Position numbers and translations under genes: made by a program. Of a DNA stretch of 59,924 nt, positions 27,392-35,629 are shown piece by piece; within the stretch, counting starts at the first letter, position 1, and each line of letters begins with the position of its first letter. The stretch is from a virus. The notes below the pieces were generated by a model. It was not told the DNA's origin and made no database searches. It worked only from the letters and a program-made list of their open reading frames with translations. The DNA lies in IMG/VR virus record IMGVR_UViG_3300035682_000040, positions 1 to 59,924 of that record. One strand, 5' to 3'.

Positions 27392-27654
27392 TTTAATTCC
27401 ACTATATGTCTATTTGTCATTAAAGCTACTTTAATGTAGCTTGCATTTTTAAATTCTGAAGCAAGTGCTAATGCTACATCTTCCATAAACATAAGTTTAC
27501 CTGAAATAAGCTTTCTCATACGTTTACGAACTTCATATAATTCTACAAATTCATTTTCAAAACCCAAAGTTATATAAAGAAAATCTGGTAGTTTATTTAC
27601 TGGGCAAAAAGTTACAATAGGCAACCAATGTGAAATTAGGACATGTTGATCCAT
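27388..27654 (-). CDS. QueF-like T-fold protein (preQ0-modifying, QueF-L type?)
   Basis: An 88-residue protein starting MDQHVLISHW at ATG 27654, chosen because GGAG lies 6 nt upstream; the frame is open further. FCPVNKLPDF (16-25) keeps the QueF catalytic pair, Cys17 and Asp24, at the exact spacing of B. subtilis QueF (C55/D62). The following VELYEVRKRM aligns with the QueF VESKSLKLY segment but lacks its NADPH-binding Ser-Lys-Ser. This loss and the short length are features described for archaeal QueF-L, which adds ammonia to preQ0 to give the archaeosine base. Role in the phage is inferred. Confidence 0.75.
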   Translation of the reverse strand: MDQHVLISHWLPIVTFCPVNKLPDFLYITLGFENEFVELYEVRKRMRKLISGKLMFMEDVALALASEFKNASYIKVALMTNRHIVELK

Positions 27655-28043
27655 AATAAACTCCATAATATTGTTAGTACAAGACCTGTAAACCATGAAG
27701 TGGAATACCACTCCCATTCATTATTGCCTAAACTAAACCTTTTATTTTTAAAAGGGTATAACAAAGGTGGAGCCCAAGTTGTACCATGAGTAGGTATATC
27801 CAAAAGTAAATGGCTTAATAAAGCAAAAAATAGTAAACCATCACCCATATAAAACCAATAGGAATAGCCAAGTACCGTAGTGAAGATAAGGCTATGTGTA
27901 ATATCATACAGTTTAGTAGGGGTAAGCATACGTTTAGCCCCTAGCACTAAATCTGGTATAACTGCTACACAAGCTCCTAATATAGGTTTACCGTAATATG
28001 TACCTGTAGCTGCTCCAGCTACAGCATGACTAAAAATATCCAT
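27636..28043 (-). CDS. YdjM-like membrane-bound metal-dependent hydrolase
   Basis: A 135-residue membrane protein placed between queC and queF-like. The start is ATG 28043, overlapping the queC stop (TAATG). It has MDIFSHAVAGAATG at the N-terminus, PDL, DITHSL and SHLLLDIPTHG, the conserved His/Asp set of the YdjM/DUF457 inner-membrane hydrolase family, and four hydrophobic segments. The partner substrate is unknown. Its place inside a 7-deazaguanine operon, overlapping both neighbours, suggests a link to the pathway or to envelope function. Confidence 0.75.
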   Translation of the reverse strand: MDIFSHAVAGAATGTYYGKPILGACVAVIPDLVLGAKRMLTPTKLYDITHSLIFTTVLGYSYWFYMGDGLLFFALLSHLLLDIPTHGTTWAPPLLYPFKNKRFSLGNNEWEWYSTSWFTGLVLTILWSLLWINMS

Positions 28044-28804
28044 TATTTTTTTAAACAAATATAATTTGAACTTAATGGTAATTCCATCAATCCTTCCTGC
28101 CAAGCACGAACAACTAAAGGATCGGGAAAACCTGATTTTTCAAAACCATCTGCACGAAGTACATTGGCATGATTCATATCAGTGGGCGGATACTTACCAT
28201 CATAACTTGTGTGGCTATAAGCTAGTGCTTCCCAAGCTCCAGGAGTAGTATGAGCAAGTTTTACAGTTTCAGCTTTAGTTAAACACATTAAGGGAGCTAC
28301 AATTCTTAATGCACCTACTTTTAAAGGTTCTAAACCTAATGCAATATTAGCAGTATCTTCAAATAAAGTTCTAAAGTTATCAGTACAATCAGGGTAATTA
28401 GCATTGTCTTCTTGACATATACCTATATAAATATGGCTACAACCTAATGAAACTGCTCTATTAACTGCAATAGTTAGAAACAGCATATTACGCATTGGAA
28501 CAAAAGTATCCTCAATCCTATTACCGATAACTGATTCCATTTGTTCAGCACTTTCGTAACGCTCAAGTCCTATACCACCTTGCGTTAAAGGGGAGGTTGA
28601 AACTAAAGTATTTCTAATATTGATAATTTCAAAACTATCCACTTCAGCTAGAATGGCAACTTCACCAGCAGCTTTTAATTCAATAATATGATTCTGCCCG
28701 TAGTCAAAACTAATCGCATGGACTTCATCAAATTGTTCTTTTGCAAGAAATAAACAGGTTGTTGAATCCTGCCCACCTGAAAGGACAACTAAACATTTAC
28801 TCAT
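28043..28804 (-). CDS. queC: QueC, 7-cyano-7-deazaguanine synthase
   Basis: A 253-residue ATP-dependent enzyme that converts CDG to preQ0. The PP-loop SGGQDST is at residues 9-15, ISFDYGQNH at ~31-39 and DNANYPDCTDNF at ~133-144. The C-terminal zinc site, normally four cysteines, is missing: the segment reads HTSYDGKYPPTDMNHANVLR with Ser, Thr, Met and Asn where Cys is expected. The rest of the enzyme is intact, so it is probably active without the zinc knuckle. Coupled to queE. Confidence 0.94.
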   Translation of the reverse strand: MSKCLVVLSGGQDSTTCLFLAKEQFDEVHAISFDYGQNHIIELKAAGEVAILAEVDSFEIINIRNTLVSTSPLTQGGIGLERYESAEQMESVIGNRIEDTFVPMRNMLFLTIAVNRAVSLGCSHIYIGICQEDNANYPDCTDNFRTLFEDTANIALGLEPLKVGALRIVAPLMCLTKAETVKLAHTTPGAWEALAYSHTSYDGKYPPTDMNHANVLRADGFEKSGFPDPLVVRAWQEGLMELPLSSNYICLKK

Positions 28805-29511
28805 TATTCAACTCCAATTATTTTATGGATTTGTAGGTTTAAAATATGCCCAAACTTTAAACAGCTATCTATAACAGCAGTTAGATTTTTACAGTTTTCA
28901 GTTTCATCATACGAATCTTCTGGTTGCAAATAAGTTAAACCAATAAAATCATTTCTGGGTCTAGCAACTTTAAATGAATTAACAGGAAAACCTAATACTG
29001 CATTTGGCAATCCATCATCTTCATTTACGTCATTGTGGTTAAGAACATATTTATAAGCACATGCTTCTATTTCTATACGTTCATTAATTTTTATGGTCTT
29101 TGGTGAACAAACAATATAACAACCATGTCTAGCAAATATATTAGTAGCCCAAAATCTATCGGTTGGTACTATACTTCCATTTGTTTCAACTTGAACATAA
29201 AAGTCTTCTTCAACTAAAAGTCTTAACAACGTAGCAAGATTTTGTCTAAAAGGTTCACCACCAGTAATAACAACTAAACCTTTCTTTTGCCAATCCTGAA
29301 CAATTTTTACAATTACTTCAGGTTTTAAAGAAGTTCTGTGAGTAGTGTAATCTGTATCACAATTTGGACATTGTAGATTACAACCAGCTAGACGAATAAA
29401 CACACAAGGCGTACCAGAAAAAGGTCCTTCACCTTGGATTGTTTTAAATATTGAATGTACTTCTAATAGGGAATTATCTGAACGATGTTCAGATTTTTGA
29501 TTATTTTTCAT
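28804..29511 (-). CDS. queE: QueE, 7-carboxy-7-deazaguanine synthase
   Basis: A 235-residue radical SAM enzyme that turns CPH4 into CDG. It has FKTIQGEGPFSGTPCVFIR, the CX3CX2C cluster motif CNLQCPNC (Cys44, 48, 51), the SAM-binding ITGGEP and VQVETNG. First gene of the queE-queC-hydrolase-queF-like-queD-folE-dpdA string, each overlapping the next. AAGG precedes the ATG. Confidence 0.95.
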   Translation of the reverse strand: MKNNQKSEHRSDNSLLEVHSIFKTIQGEGPFSGTPCVFIRLAGCNLQCPNCDTDYTTHRTSLKPEVIVKIVQDWQKKGLVVITGGEPFRQNLATLLRLLVEEDFYVQVETNGSIVPTDRFWATNIFARHGCYIVCSPKTIKINERIEIEACAYKYVLNHNDVNEDDGLPNAVLGFPVNSFKVARPRNDFIGLTYLQPEDSYDETENCKNLTAVIDSCLKFGHILNLQIHKIIGVE

Positions 29512-29551
29512 TTTAAGCCTTGTGTTTTCTTAAACAGGGAGAACAAAACTT

Positions 29552-29577
29552 TAGGGGACTAAAATATTAATCCCCTA
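29552..29577 (-). terminator. Hairpin between Lys-rich gene and queE (attenuator-like)
   Basis: TAGGGGA (29552-29558) pairs with TCCCCTA (29571-29577). On the minus strand the stem is followed by AAGTTTTGTT, a mediocre U tract, so it may reduce rather than stop transcription into the que operon. Confidence 0.5.
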
Positions 29578-29582
29578 TATGA

Positions 29583-30089
29583 TTATTTTGATTGAGTTAA
29601 ACCATAGAATTTTTTATAAGCCCATAGTTCAGGTGATAAATTTGAAGGATTAATAAAAGCTTCAACTCCATTTTTATCAATATAGGTAGGTGCAGTTACA
29701 GCTTTTAAATCTGAAATTTTACAAACTTCACCTTTCTCATTTGAAATTGAAGTAATTAAAATCCAAATAGCTAATGCTGAAGTATGTTCTGAAGGAAGTT
29801 TTATACCATTTTTAGAAATTCTTTCAGGTTTAGGTGCATTTTTAATAGCTAACTTTTCAGCTTTAGCAGATTCTTTTTCAAAAGCTTTAAGAGCTTTTTC
29901 ATCCAGTTTAGCTTGTTTGGCAGCAATACGTTCTTCATCTTTTTTAACTTTTTCAGCAAATTTAGCAGCTTCTTTAACTGACTTTTCTTTAACTTTTTCT
30001 TCAGCCAATGCAGTTTTTAAATCAACACAACCTTCTAGTTCGTCAATACCTTCTTGCATTAAATCTAAATTTTCTTGATCTTGTGACAT
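29583..30089 (-). CDS. Lys/Ala-rich coiled-coil protein
   Basis: A 168-residue protein with a charged helical region (~30-85: KVKEKSVKEAAKFAEKVKKD and similar) and a small globular C-terminal part with PSEHTSALAIWILITSI and ELWAYKKFYGL. It is the first gene after a strong promoter with AGGATAA in front of ATG and is cut off from the que genes by a hairpin, implying high expression. Possibly DNA-binding; no family recognised. Confidence 0.7.
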   Translation of the reverse strand: MSQDQENLDLMQEGIDELEGCVDLKTALAEEKVKEKSVKEAAKFAEKVKKDEERIAAKQAKLDEKALKAFEKESAKAEKLAIKNAPKPERISKNGIKLPSEHTSALAIWILITSISNEKGEVCKISDLKAVTAPTYIDKNGVEAFINPSNLSPELWAYKKFYGLTQSK

Positions 30090-30137
30090 TATTATTATCC
30101 TATTTGGTTTAGTGTGGTTGTTTTTTACAGCACGGTT

Positions 30138-30172
30138 AGTATATTTTACCTAATACTTAATTGCAAGCGTTA
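30138..30172 (-). promoter_or_regulatory. Minus-strand promoter with operator-like site
   Basis: TTGCAA (30161-30166), 17-nt spacer, TATACT (30138-30143). The common motif TTGCAAGCGTTA occupies 30161-30172. It drives the Lys-rich gene and probably the que/dpdA operon. Confidence 0.75.
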
Positions 30173-30185
30173 TTTTAACTTATTT

Positions 30186-31859
30186 TTAAAAGGGGAATTC
30201 ATTTATATCAAAATGTACGGAACCTCCAGTTAAAGGAATAGTGTCATCATATTCTACCCATTTAACTTCTTTTTCAAAAATTACTTCTACTATTTCAGGG
30301 TACTTCTTATTAGTCCAAACTTTAATATGACTTGGTTTTCTTAATGAATCTATCAAATACATTGCGGATAAAATAGTATCAGGTGATCTAGAATCAGCCC
30401 TTGATTTCCACCATATATTAGCTTTATTCTTTGCATAACCCTCATGCTCTATACAAATATATTCGCTAAAGATTTTTAGGTTACTATAGTAACTAACTTT
30501 TAAACTAGGCTTAGAACCTGCTTTGATATGTTGTGCATAAGTAATATGGTCTACTTTAAATAGTTCTATTAACGGTAAATCACCTTTTATAAGTTCATGC
30601 GTTCCAGCCTCAGTATTAATTTTGACAATCATTGTAAATTCAGCATCACAATAGGTACAATTCCTTGCACTGGCATGGTTATAACAACTACAGCTATTAC
30701 ATAGCTTAACTGGTGCAGTACCAGCCTTGTCACCTTTTCTTTTTGGTATCAGAGGGTCATTAATAGGTCCTAAACGTCTAGTATTACCAGCAAAATCTAA
30801 AACTAAACAATTTTCTTTACCAGTTTCAGGACTAGGTCGAGTTCCCCTACCTAATAATTGTACCCACAAATTAATAGAAGTAGTTGGTCTTAATACTATG
30901 ATTAAATCAATAGCTTTATGATTAAAGCCAGTAGTAAGGACGTTATTATTAACAACGGCTCGGAGTTTCCCAGATTTAAAATCTTCAATATATTCATCAC
31001 GTTGTTTAGCCCCTATTTTAGAGTGAATTGCTTTACATTCAATTCCTAGCTCGGTTAATATTTCTGCAATGTGGTCACAATGTTCAATCCCTGAACCAAA
31101 AATTAGCCAATGCTTTCTATCATGGGCTAACTCCATTGATTCTTTTAAAGCTTCAAAAGTAATCTCATATTTGTCTACTGCTATTTGTAAATCTCCTTTA
31201 GCATAATCACCATCACTTCCTAACTTAACACCAGTAGTATCCAGTATTAAATTAGTTTGTTTTGGTATTAAAGGAGCCATATAGCCTTCTGCAATCAAAC
31301 GATTGAATGAGTGCATATCCGTAATATCATAGCAAAAATCAGTAAAAATACCATCTTCTGTTATTTTGCCATGCCCCATTCTATAAGGGGTGGCTGTAAA
31401 GCCTATAACTTTTAAATAAGGATTGAAAGCCTTTAATGCACCAAGAAATTTCTTGTACATTGTTTCATCATTAGGATTAACTAAATGAGCTTCGTCTATA
31501 ATGATAATATCCACTTTACCAAACTTAGCAAAGTCCTTATGAATGGAAGCAATACCAGCAAAAATAATTCTTTTATCATAATCTCTTTGATTAAGCGCAG
31601 CGGAATTAATACCTGCCGGAGCAGTAGACCACATACCTAATAACTCTTTAAAGTTTTGTACAATCAATTCTTTTACATGGGTAAGAACTAAAACCTTTTG
31701 GTGTGGATAACGGTAAAAGGCTCTCATTAAAAACATTGAAATACATACAGATTTTCCGCAACCCGTTGGTATAGCACAAACAGGATTACCTGTATGATCT
31801 TCAAAGTAATTAAATAAAGCATCATTACATTCTAATTGATAATAACGAGGTTCAATCAT
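30186..31859 (-). CDS. DEAH-box superfamily 2 DNA helicase
   Basis: A 557-residue helicase. Walker A PTGCGKS (31-37), DEAH (122-125), FTATPYR (154-160) and the arginine-finger motif QLLGRGTR (334-341) are all present. A zinc ribbon follows (Cys387, Cys390, Cys401, Cys404), then a C-terminal domain of ~150 residues. It probably unwinds branched or forked DNA in replication or recombination. Overlaps the upstream Cas4-like gene by 4 nt. Confidence 0.92.
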   Translation of the reverse strand: MIEPRYYQLECNDALFNYFEDHTGNPVCAIPTGCGKSVCISMFLMRAFYRYPHQKVLVLTHVKELIVQNFKELLGMWSTAPAGINSAALNQRDYDKRIIFAGIASIHKDFAKFGKVDIIIIDEAHLVNPNDETMYKKFLGALKAFNPYLKVIGFTATPYRMGHGKITEDGIFTDFCYDITDMHSFNRLIAEGYMAPLIPKQTNLILDTTGVKLGSDGDYAKGDLQIAVDKYEITFEALKESMELAHDRKHWLIFGSGIEHCDHIAEILTELGIECKAIHSKIGAKQRDEYIEDFKSGKLRAVVNNNVLTTGFNHKAIDLIIVLRPTTSINLWVQLLGRGTRPSPETGKENCLVLDFAGNTRRLGPINDPLIPKRKGDKAGTAPVKLCNSCSCYNHASARNCTYCDAEFTMIVKINTEAGTHELIKGDLPLIELFKVDHITYAQHIKAGSKPSLKVSYYSNLKIFSEYICIEHEGYAKNKANIWWKSRADSRSPDTILSAMYLIDSLRKPSHIKVWTNKKYPEIVEVIFEKEVKWVEYDDTIPLTGGSVHFDINEFPF

Positions 31860-32755
31860 GCAATTCTCGAATAGGTATTACATCCTTTAAGTTGTAATTC
31901 TTTAGATATTAATTCACCAGTAAATGTACATAACCATTCTGCATTATCCATAGGTTTTGAAAATGAGCAAGTACGGCAGTTATAATCTGGTTCACTGTTA
32001 AGATGACATACTGGTTTGTGGTCACAAAATCTACATTTATAGTATCCAGGACTACTACTTATTTTGTTAGGTGGTTCTGTTGAAAATACTAATTCAGTTC
32101 CTAAATCTAAATGGCTACTAGCGATTTCTTTATTAGCCACAATAATCTCAGCATACAATTTATCTGTATTTTTATTTACTGCCATATAAAGCCCGACTGG
32201 AATATTCATTTTTTCCATGTAAATATTCATCTGTACTACATGCTCAGGCTTAGTTTTTTCTACACCATCTTTTTCTAAAGCTATGAAAGATTTTTCACCA
32301 TGCGTTTTAAATTCTGCCAAAACATATTCATTAGGATAGTCAGGAATGTTAAAGACAATACCGTCACTACTGCCCCCGAAATGCCCAGAACTATGGCTAA
32401 TACGAAACTGTTTTCCGTTAGCATCTTGTTGATATACCTCACATCCGATAGTTAATAAAATTGCTATAAATCTAGCTTCTTCAAGATGTCCACGATTAAA
32501 TAAACGTAAAAGACGCCCATCATAATTAGGACGAGTAAACCATCGAAACCCGTACCAAATAGCCCGTTTACATTCTCCACCAATGAGTGAAGCTCCCATG
32601 TGACTTCTGAATGGTGTGTTATCGGGAGAATAAGCATCCCCGATATGACTAATAACTTTGCCAAGATTTTCACGATACTTTGAACCTTGATCTTCATTGA
32701 TTTTTTGCTCGATAAGAGCAAGTGTTTTGTGTGCAATATGGACATTATTGTTCAT
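31856..32755 (-). CDS. Cas4-like PD-(D/E)XK exonuclease
   Basis: A 299-residue RecB-family nuclease. His90 in RGHLEE, Asp131 in GGSSDGIVF, Glu148 and Lys150 in AEFKTHG, and the QMNIY helix (175-179) form the active site. Several cysteines near the C-terminus (CRFCDHKPVC and CRTC) with Cys62 could bind an Fe-S cluster as in Cas4. It lies between the SSB and helicase and probably processes DNA ends for recombination. No CRISPR array is present. Confidence 0.88.
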   Translation of the reverse strand: MNNNVHIAHKTLALIEQKINEDQGSKYRENLGKVISHIGDAYSPDNTPFRSHMGASLIGGECKRAIWYGFRWFTRPNYDGRLLRLFNRGHLEEARFIAILLTIGCEVYQQDANGKQFRISHSSGHFGGSSDGIVFNIPDYPNEYVLAEFKTHGEKSFIALEKDGVEKTKPEHVVQMNIYMEKMNIPVGLYMAVNKNTDKLYAEIIVANKEIASSHLDLGTELVFSTEPPNKISSSPGYYKCRFCDHKPVCHLNSEPDYNCRTCSFSKPMDNAEWLCTFTGELISKELQLKGCNTYSRIA

Positions 32756-32760
32756 AATAT

Positions 32761-32783
32761 AAGCCCACGTCTTAGGTGGGCTT
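32761..32783 (-). promoter_or_regulatory. Intercistronic hairpin
   Basis: An 8-bp stem, AAGCCCAC (32761-32768) with GTGGGCTT (32776-32783), lies between the DUF669 gene and the Cas4-like gene. There is no clear U tract after it; it probably protects or tunes the mRNA. Confidence 0.5.
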
Positions 32784-32802
32784 AAACTCCTATGTTAAAG
32801 GA

Positions 32803-33477
32803 TTATTTTGTCATCCAAGCAGGTGGTTGACTTGGGTCAAATGCTGCTTCCGTAGCTGGTTCAGGAGCAGGTTGAGCAACTTGTGGAACTTCAATAGCAA
32901 CTGGTTGAGCTACAGGAGCAGGTTGCGCCCATGCTTGCGCTGGTGCAGCACCTAAAATAGCTGGTGCAATACCAGTAGCTAATGAAGTTGAAACAGGCGG
33001 TACAAATGCAGGGATTGGTTGAAGAACAGGTACAACTGGTGGCAATATAGCTACAGGTGCAACTTGTGCAACTCCTACAGTTTCATTGACATTCTTATAA
33101 GCAATAATATCATTGCTTGGTGAATAACCTTCTTGCTCAACAACCTTAACTCTGATTTTTAAAGGTATCCCATGTAATTGCTGACTATCGGATACTTGCA
33201 TAATTCCAACAGCATGTGAGATAGCTGATAATTGTGCAAGTGCAATTCTTTGTGCAATATCATTAGCATTACGAATATTCAATCTACCATAAACTGAACG
33301 ATTGATAAAATTGCCATCCACTACTTTAAATCTAAGTTTTAAAATAGCTCCGTCACCATTTTTAGTAGGTGAGATTTCGCTATTATCAATCATCACATTA
33401 TACCAACCTTCCGGTAATGGATCCATTACACCCATATCTGGTGCTACTTCTAGAGCGTTAAAATTTAATGCTGCCAT
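32803..33477 (-). CDS. DUF669 single-stranded DNA-binding protein
   Basis: A 224-residue protein. Residues ~1-135 are the DUF669 domain (PEGWYNVMIDNSEISPTKNG, LKLRFKVVDG, NGR-like RSVYGRLNI). It is followed by a long Pro/Ala/Val-rich linker and ends with DPSQPPAWMTK, a short tip like those used by SSB proteins to bind partners. It lies between the Sak4-like ATPase and the Cas4-like nuclease. Confidence 0.85.
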   Translation of the reverse strand: MAALNFNALEVAPDMGVMDPLPEGWYNVMIDNSEISPTKNGDGAILKLRFKVVDGNFINRSVYGRLNIRNANDIAQRIALAQLSAISHAVGIMQVSDSQQLHGIPLKIRVKVVEQEGYSPSNDIIAYKNVNETVGVAQVAPVAILPPVVPVLQPIPAFVPPVSTSLATGIAPAILGAAPAQAWAQPAPVAQPVAIEVPQVAQPAPEPATEAAFDPSQPPAWMTK

Positions 33478-33500
33478 TCTAATTTCCTTTGTTACAGGTT

Positions 33501-33540
33501 TAAAAAAGAGTGTCTATAACACCTGATAAGCTATAGACAC
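33501..33540 (-). terminator. Terminator between Sak4-like and SSB genes
   Basis: GTGTCTATA (33510-33518) pairs perfectly with TATAGACAC (33532-33540). On the minus strand the stem is followed by TCTTTTTTA (33501-33509). Good rho-independent form, probably partial because genes continue. Confidence 0.7.
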
Positions 33541-33546
33541 ATTATG

Positions 33547-34386
33547 TTATCGTGTATAAACGTCAATGCCAGATACAGCATGTAACGCTTGTGCAAACGC
33601 ATTCCAACCATTAGTAGGAGGTGCTGGGATAGGTAATTCACCTATTAAACCAAAACGGTTTCCAGCAAGGTAAGCAGGGGTTCTTGAAACTGCTAATACT
33701 CTACCCTTGTTTTGTGAAATACCTCTACTTGAATTAGTTGTGGTATTTTCTATAAGGTAAAGAGGTTCATAAAGAAAACCAATAACGTCTGCCCATTGGG
33801 TAAATATTTCTCGTTTACCATAGGTTTTTTGATTCTTTGGTGAATGTAGTAGTAATTCCCAACTGTCATATTCCCCAACAGTAGGATCACTTATTTTAGC
33901 ACTAAAAACATGTGCAGTAAGGACGATATTAATTCCACCATACACAGCAAGAACATCAAGTTGTTGTAGAAATTCTTCAAATAAAGAATTTGCCATTGTG
34001 TAAGCCTTGCCATATCCACCATGAGCTGATTCCATTGTAACTGACTTATTTTTACCACCTTTACTACTTACATCCAATCTTAAAACATATTCATGTATTA
34101 ATCTTTCTAACGCAGTAACAGAATCAAACACTAATGTTTTATAAGGGAATTGACCAGATTGGGCATAAGTAATAATCTCAGTTACTAATTGTAGTACATC
34201 TTCATACTTATTCAAAATTGGAACTTTAGCTACATTTACACCAGCATAACCTACTTCCATAGGAAGCAGTAATGTATTAGGAGCATTGCAAGCTAATGTA
34301 GTCTTACCCATTTTTTCTTGTCCAGCGATAACCATACGAATACCAGAACTGGATACACCTGTGGTTATACTATTTAACATACTCAT
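33547..34386 (-). CDS. RecA-like ATPase, Sak4-type recombinase
   Basis: A 279-residue AAA_24-type ATPase. Walker A is AGQEKMGKTT (21-30) and Walker B LVFDSV (85-90). This is the pattern of phage Sak4 proteins, short RecA/Rad51-core enzymes that anneal single strands with an SSB partner. The DUF669 SSB is the next gene, supporting this. Confidence 0.85.
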   Translation of the reverse strand: MSMLNSITTGVSSSGIRMVIAGQEKMGKTTLACNAPNTLLLPMEVGYAGVNVAKVPILNKYEDVLQLVTEIITYAQSGQFPYKTLVFDSVTALERLIHEYVLRLDVSSKGGKNKSVTMESAHGGYGKAYTMANSLFEEFLQQLDVLAVYGGINIVLTAHVFSAKISDPTVGEYDSWELLLHSPKNQKTYGKREIFTQWADVIGFLYEPLYLIENTTTNSSRGISQNKGRVLAVSRTPAYLAGNRFGLIGELPIPAPPTNGWNAFAQALHAVSGIDVYTR

Positions 34387-34395
34387 TTTATTTCC

Positions 34396-34683
34396 TTAAA
34401 GTTCAACGTAACTGTTTTCTAACAACGTTTCTATATACTGCCTTGCTTCAATAAAGTCAGCTTTTAATTCTGCTTTACGAAGTAGTTCCATAGCTTCAGC
34501 AATAAAGTCTTTACAAAACTGCATCTGTTCATAATACCGTTCACAACGACTATCTAATACTTCAATTTCTTTTTCATAAACAACAAGTTTATCTATTGTT
34601 TGTTCAATGAGGTCAGAAGTTTGTTGGTCAAAGTTTCCACAACTCATTCGTTCTTGTAAAGTAAAGTTACTGGGAATGTTCAT
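34396..34683 (-). CDS. Hypothetical coiled-coil protein
   Basis: A 95-residue helical protein with a long heptad-like region (IEQTIDKLVVYEKEIEVLDS). It lies between the ligase and Sak4-like genes and overlaps the ligase stop by one base. No family recognised. Confidence 0.65.
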   Translation of the reverse strand: MNIPSNFTLQERMSCGNFDQQTSDLIEQTIDKLVVYEKEIEVLDSRCERYYEQMQFCKDFIAEAMELLRKAELKADFIEARQYIETLLENSYVEL

Positions 34684-35627
34684 TACATATCTTCCTCATT
34701 TCTAATTGATTGGTAAGTTGCAAATCTTGGTTTATCTTTAATACCTTTAGGAAAGAATTTAAACTTAATTGTTTTACCAAGTATTTCTTGTTGATGCCCA
34801 AAGTAATGTAATCTTTCAGTATGTGGCATATTTCCAGGACTTACAGTTATAAAATATCCTTTATTAAAAAGGATAGTACCGTTACTATCAAAAACATCAT
34901 CCTTTAATTGGCAAGTTAAACTTCCAACCATGCCATTACCAATTTTATTTTCTTGGTGGCTACTGCGAAATGATCTTCCTAATTCATTAACTTGTTTCTC
35001 ATTTAAATTTTCTTCACCTTCTACAAGTGCAGCCACAATAGCTTCAGCATCCATAAAACGCTTAACTCGAAGCAAACCGCCTTCTTTAGCAGTACTACGC
35101 CCCTGTTTATAATTGCCATGAGGATCACGAATAATCAATCCCTCATAACCTTGCATAAGCCAGTTATCTTCCCATTCATTCAATTTTTCTATACTATCAA
35201 CTATAATAAAAGGTAATACTTCTAAATGAGAACCTAATAAACTATACTTTTCTTTAATAGTAGAAATAACCTTTTCAGCCATTTGCAATCTTTTATAATA
35301 AGGTAAACTGATAGTTTCCTCAGTAATGTAATCAAAGATATGCCAAGTAGTGAAAGGAGTTCCTTCATAACTACCTAAAGCACTACTGGTATTTCTACAT
35401 AAATCAGGGTGCATTGGATAATTACCTACAATCATTTCCCCATCAAAGCCCTTAAACATAGGGTCACTAAAGAAATGATTAACAAAACGGTTCTTATGTT
35501 GCTTAAGGCTACGACCAGTAAGTTTATCTTCTAAGTACATTGCACGAACACCATCAATCTTAGGTTGTATCATACAAGGGAATTTAATTTTTTCTAAATT
35601 TGCATCTGATGCTAACATTGGTTTCAT
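34683..35627 (-). CDS. ATP-dependent DNA ligase
   Basis: A 314-residue ligase. The adenylation motif KIDG (Lys23) lies close to the N-terminus in QPKIDGVRAM, followed by FDGEMIV (motif III-like), EGLIIRDP (motif IV) and LLRVKRF (motif V). The C-terminal ~100 residues form the OB fold, with GMVGSL and IKFKFFP. Size matches T7-like phage ligases. GAGGA precedes ATG. Confidence 0.93.
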   Translation of the reverse strand: MKPMLASDANLEKIKFPCMIQPKIDGVRAMYLEDKLTGRSLKQHKNRFVNHFFSDPMFKGFDGEMIVGNYPMHPDLCRNTSSALGSYEGTPFTTWHIFDYITEETISLPYYKRLQMAEKVISTIKEKYSLLGSHLEVLPFIIVDSIEKLNEWEDNWLMQGYEGLIIRDPHGNYKQGRSTAKEGGLLRVKRFMDAEAIVAALVEGEENLNEKQVNELGRSFRSSHQENKIGNGMVGSLTCQLKDDVFDSNGTILFNKGYFITVSPGNMPHTERLHYFGHQQEILGKTIKFKFFPKGIKDKPRFATYQSIRNEEDM

Positions 35628-35629
35628 TA

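Noticed and set aside
31856-32755. Cas4 of a CRISPR system
   Set aside because: There is no cas1, cas2 or repeat array; the neighbours are phage SSB, Sak4-like ATPase and helicase, so it is a phage recombination nuclease.
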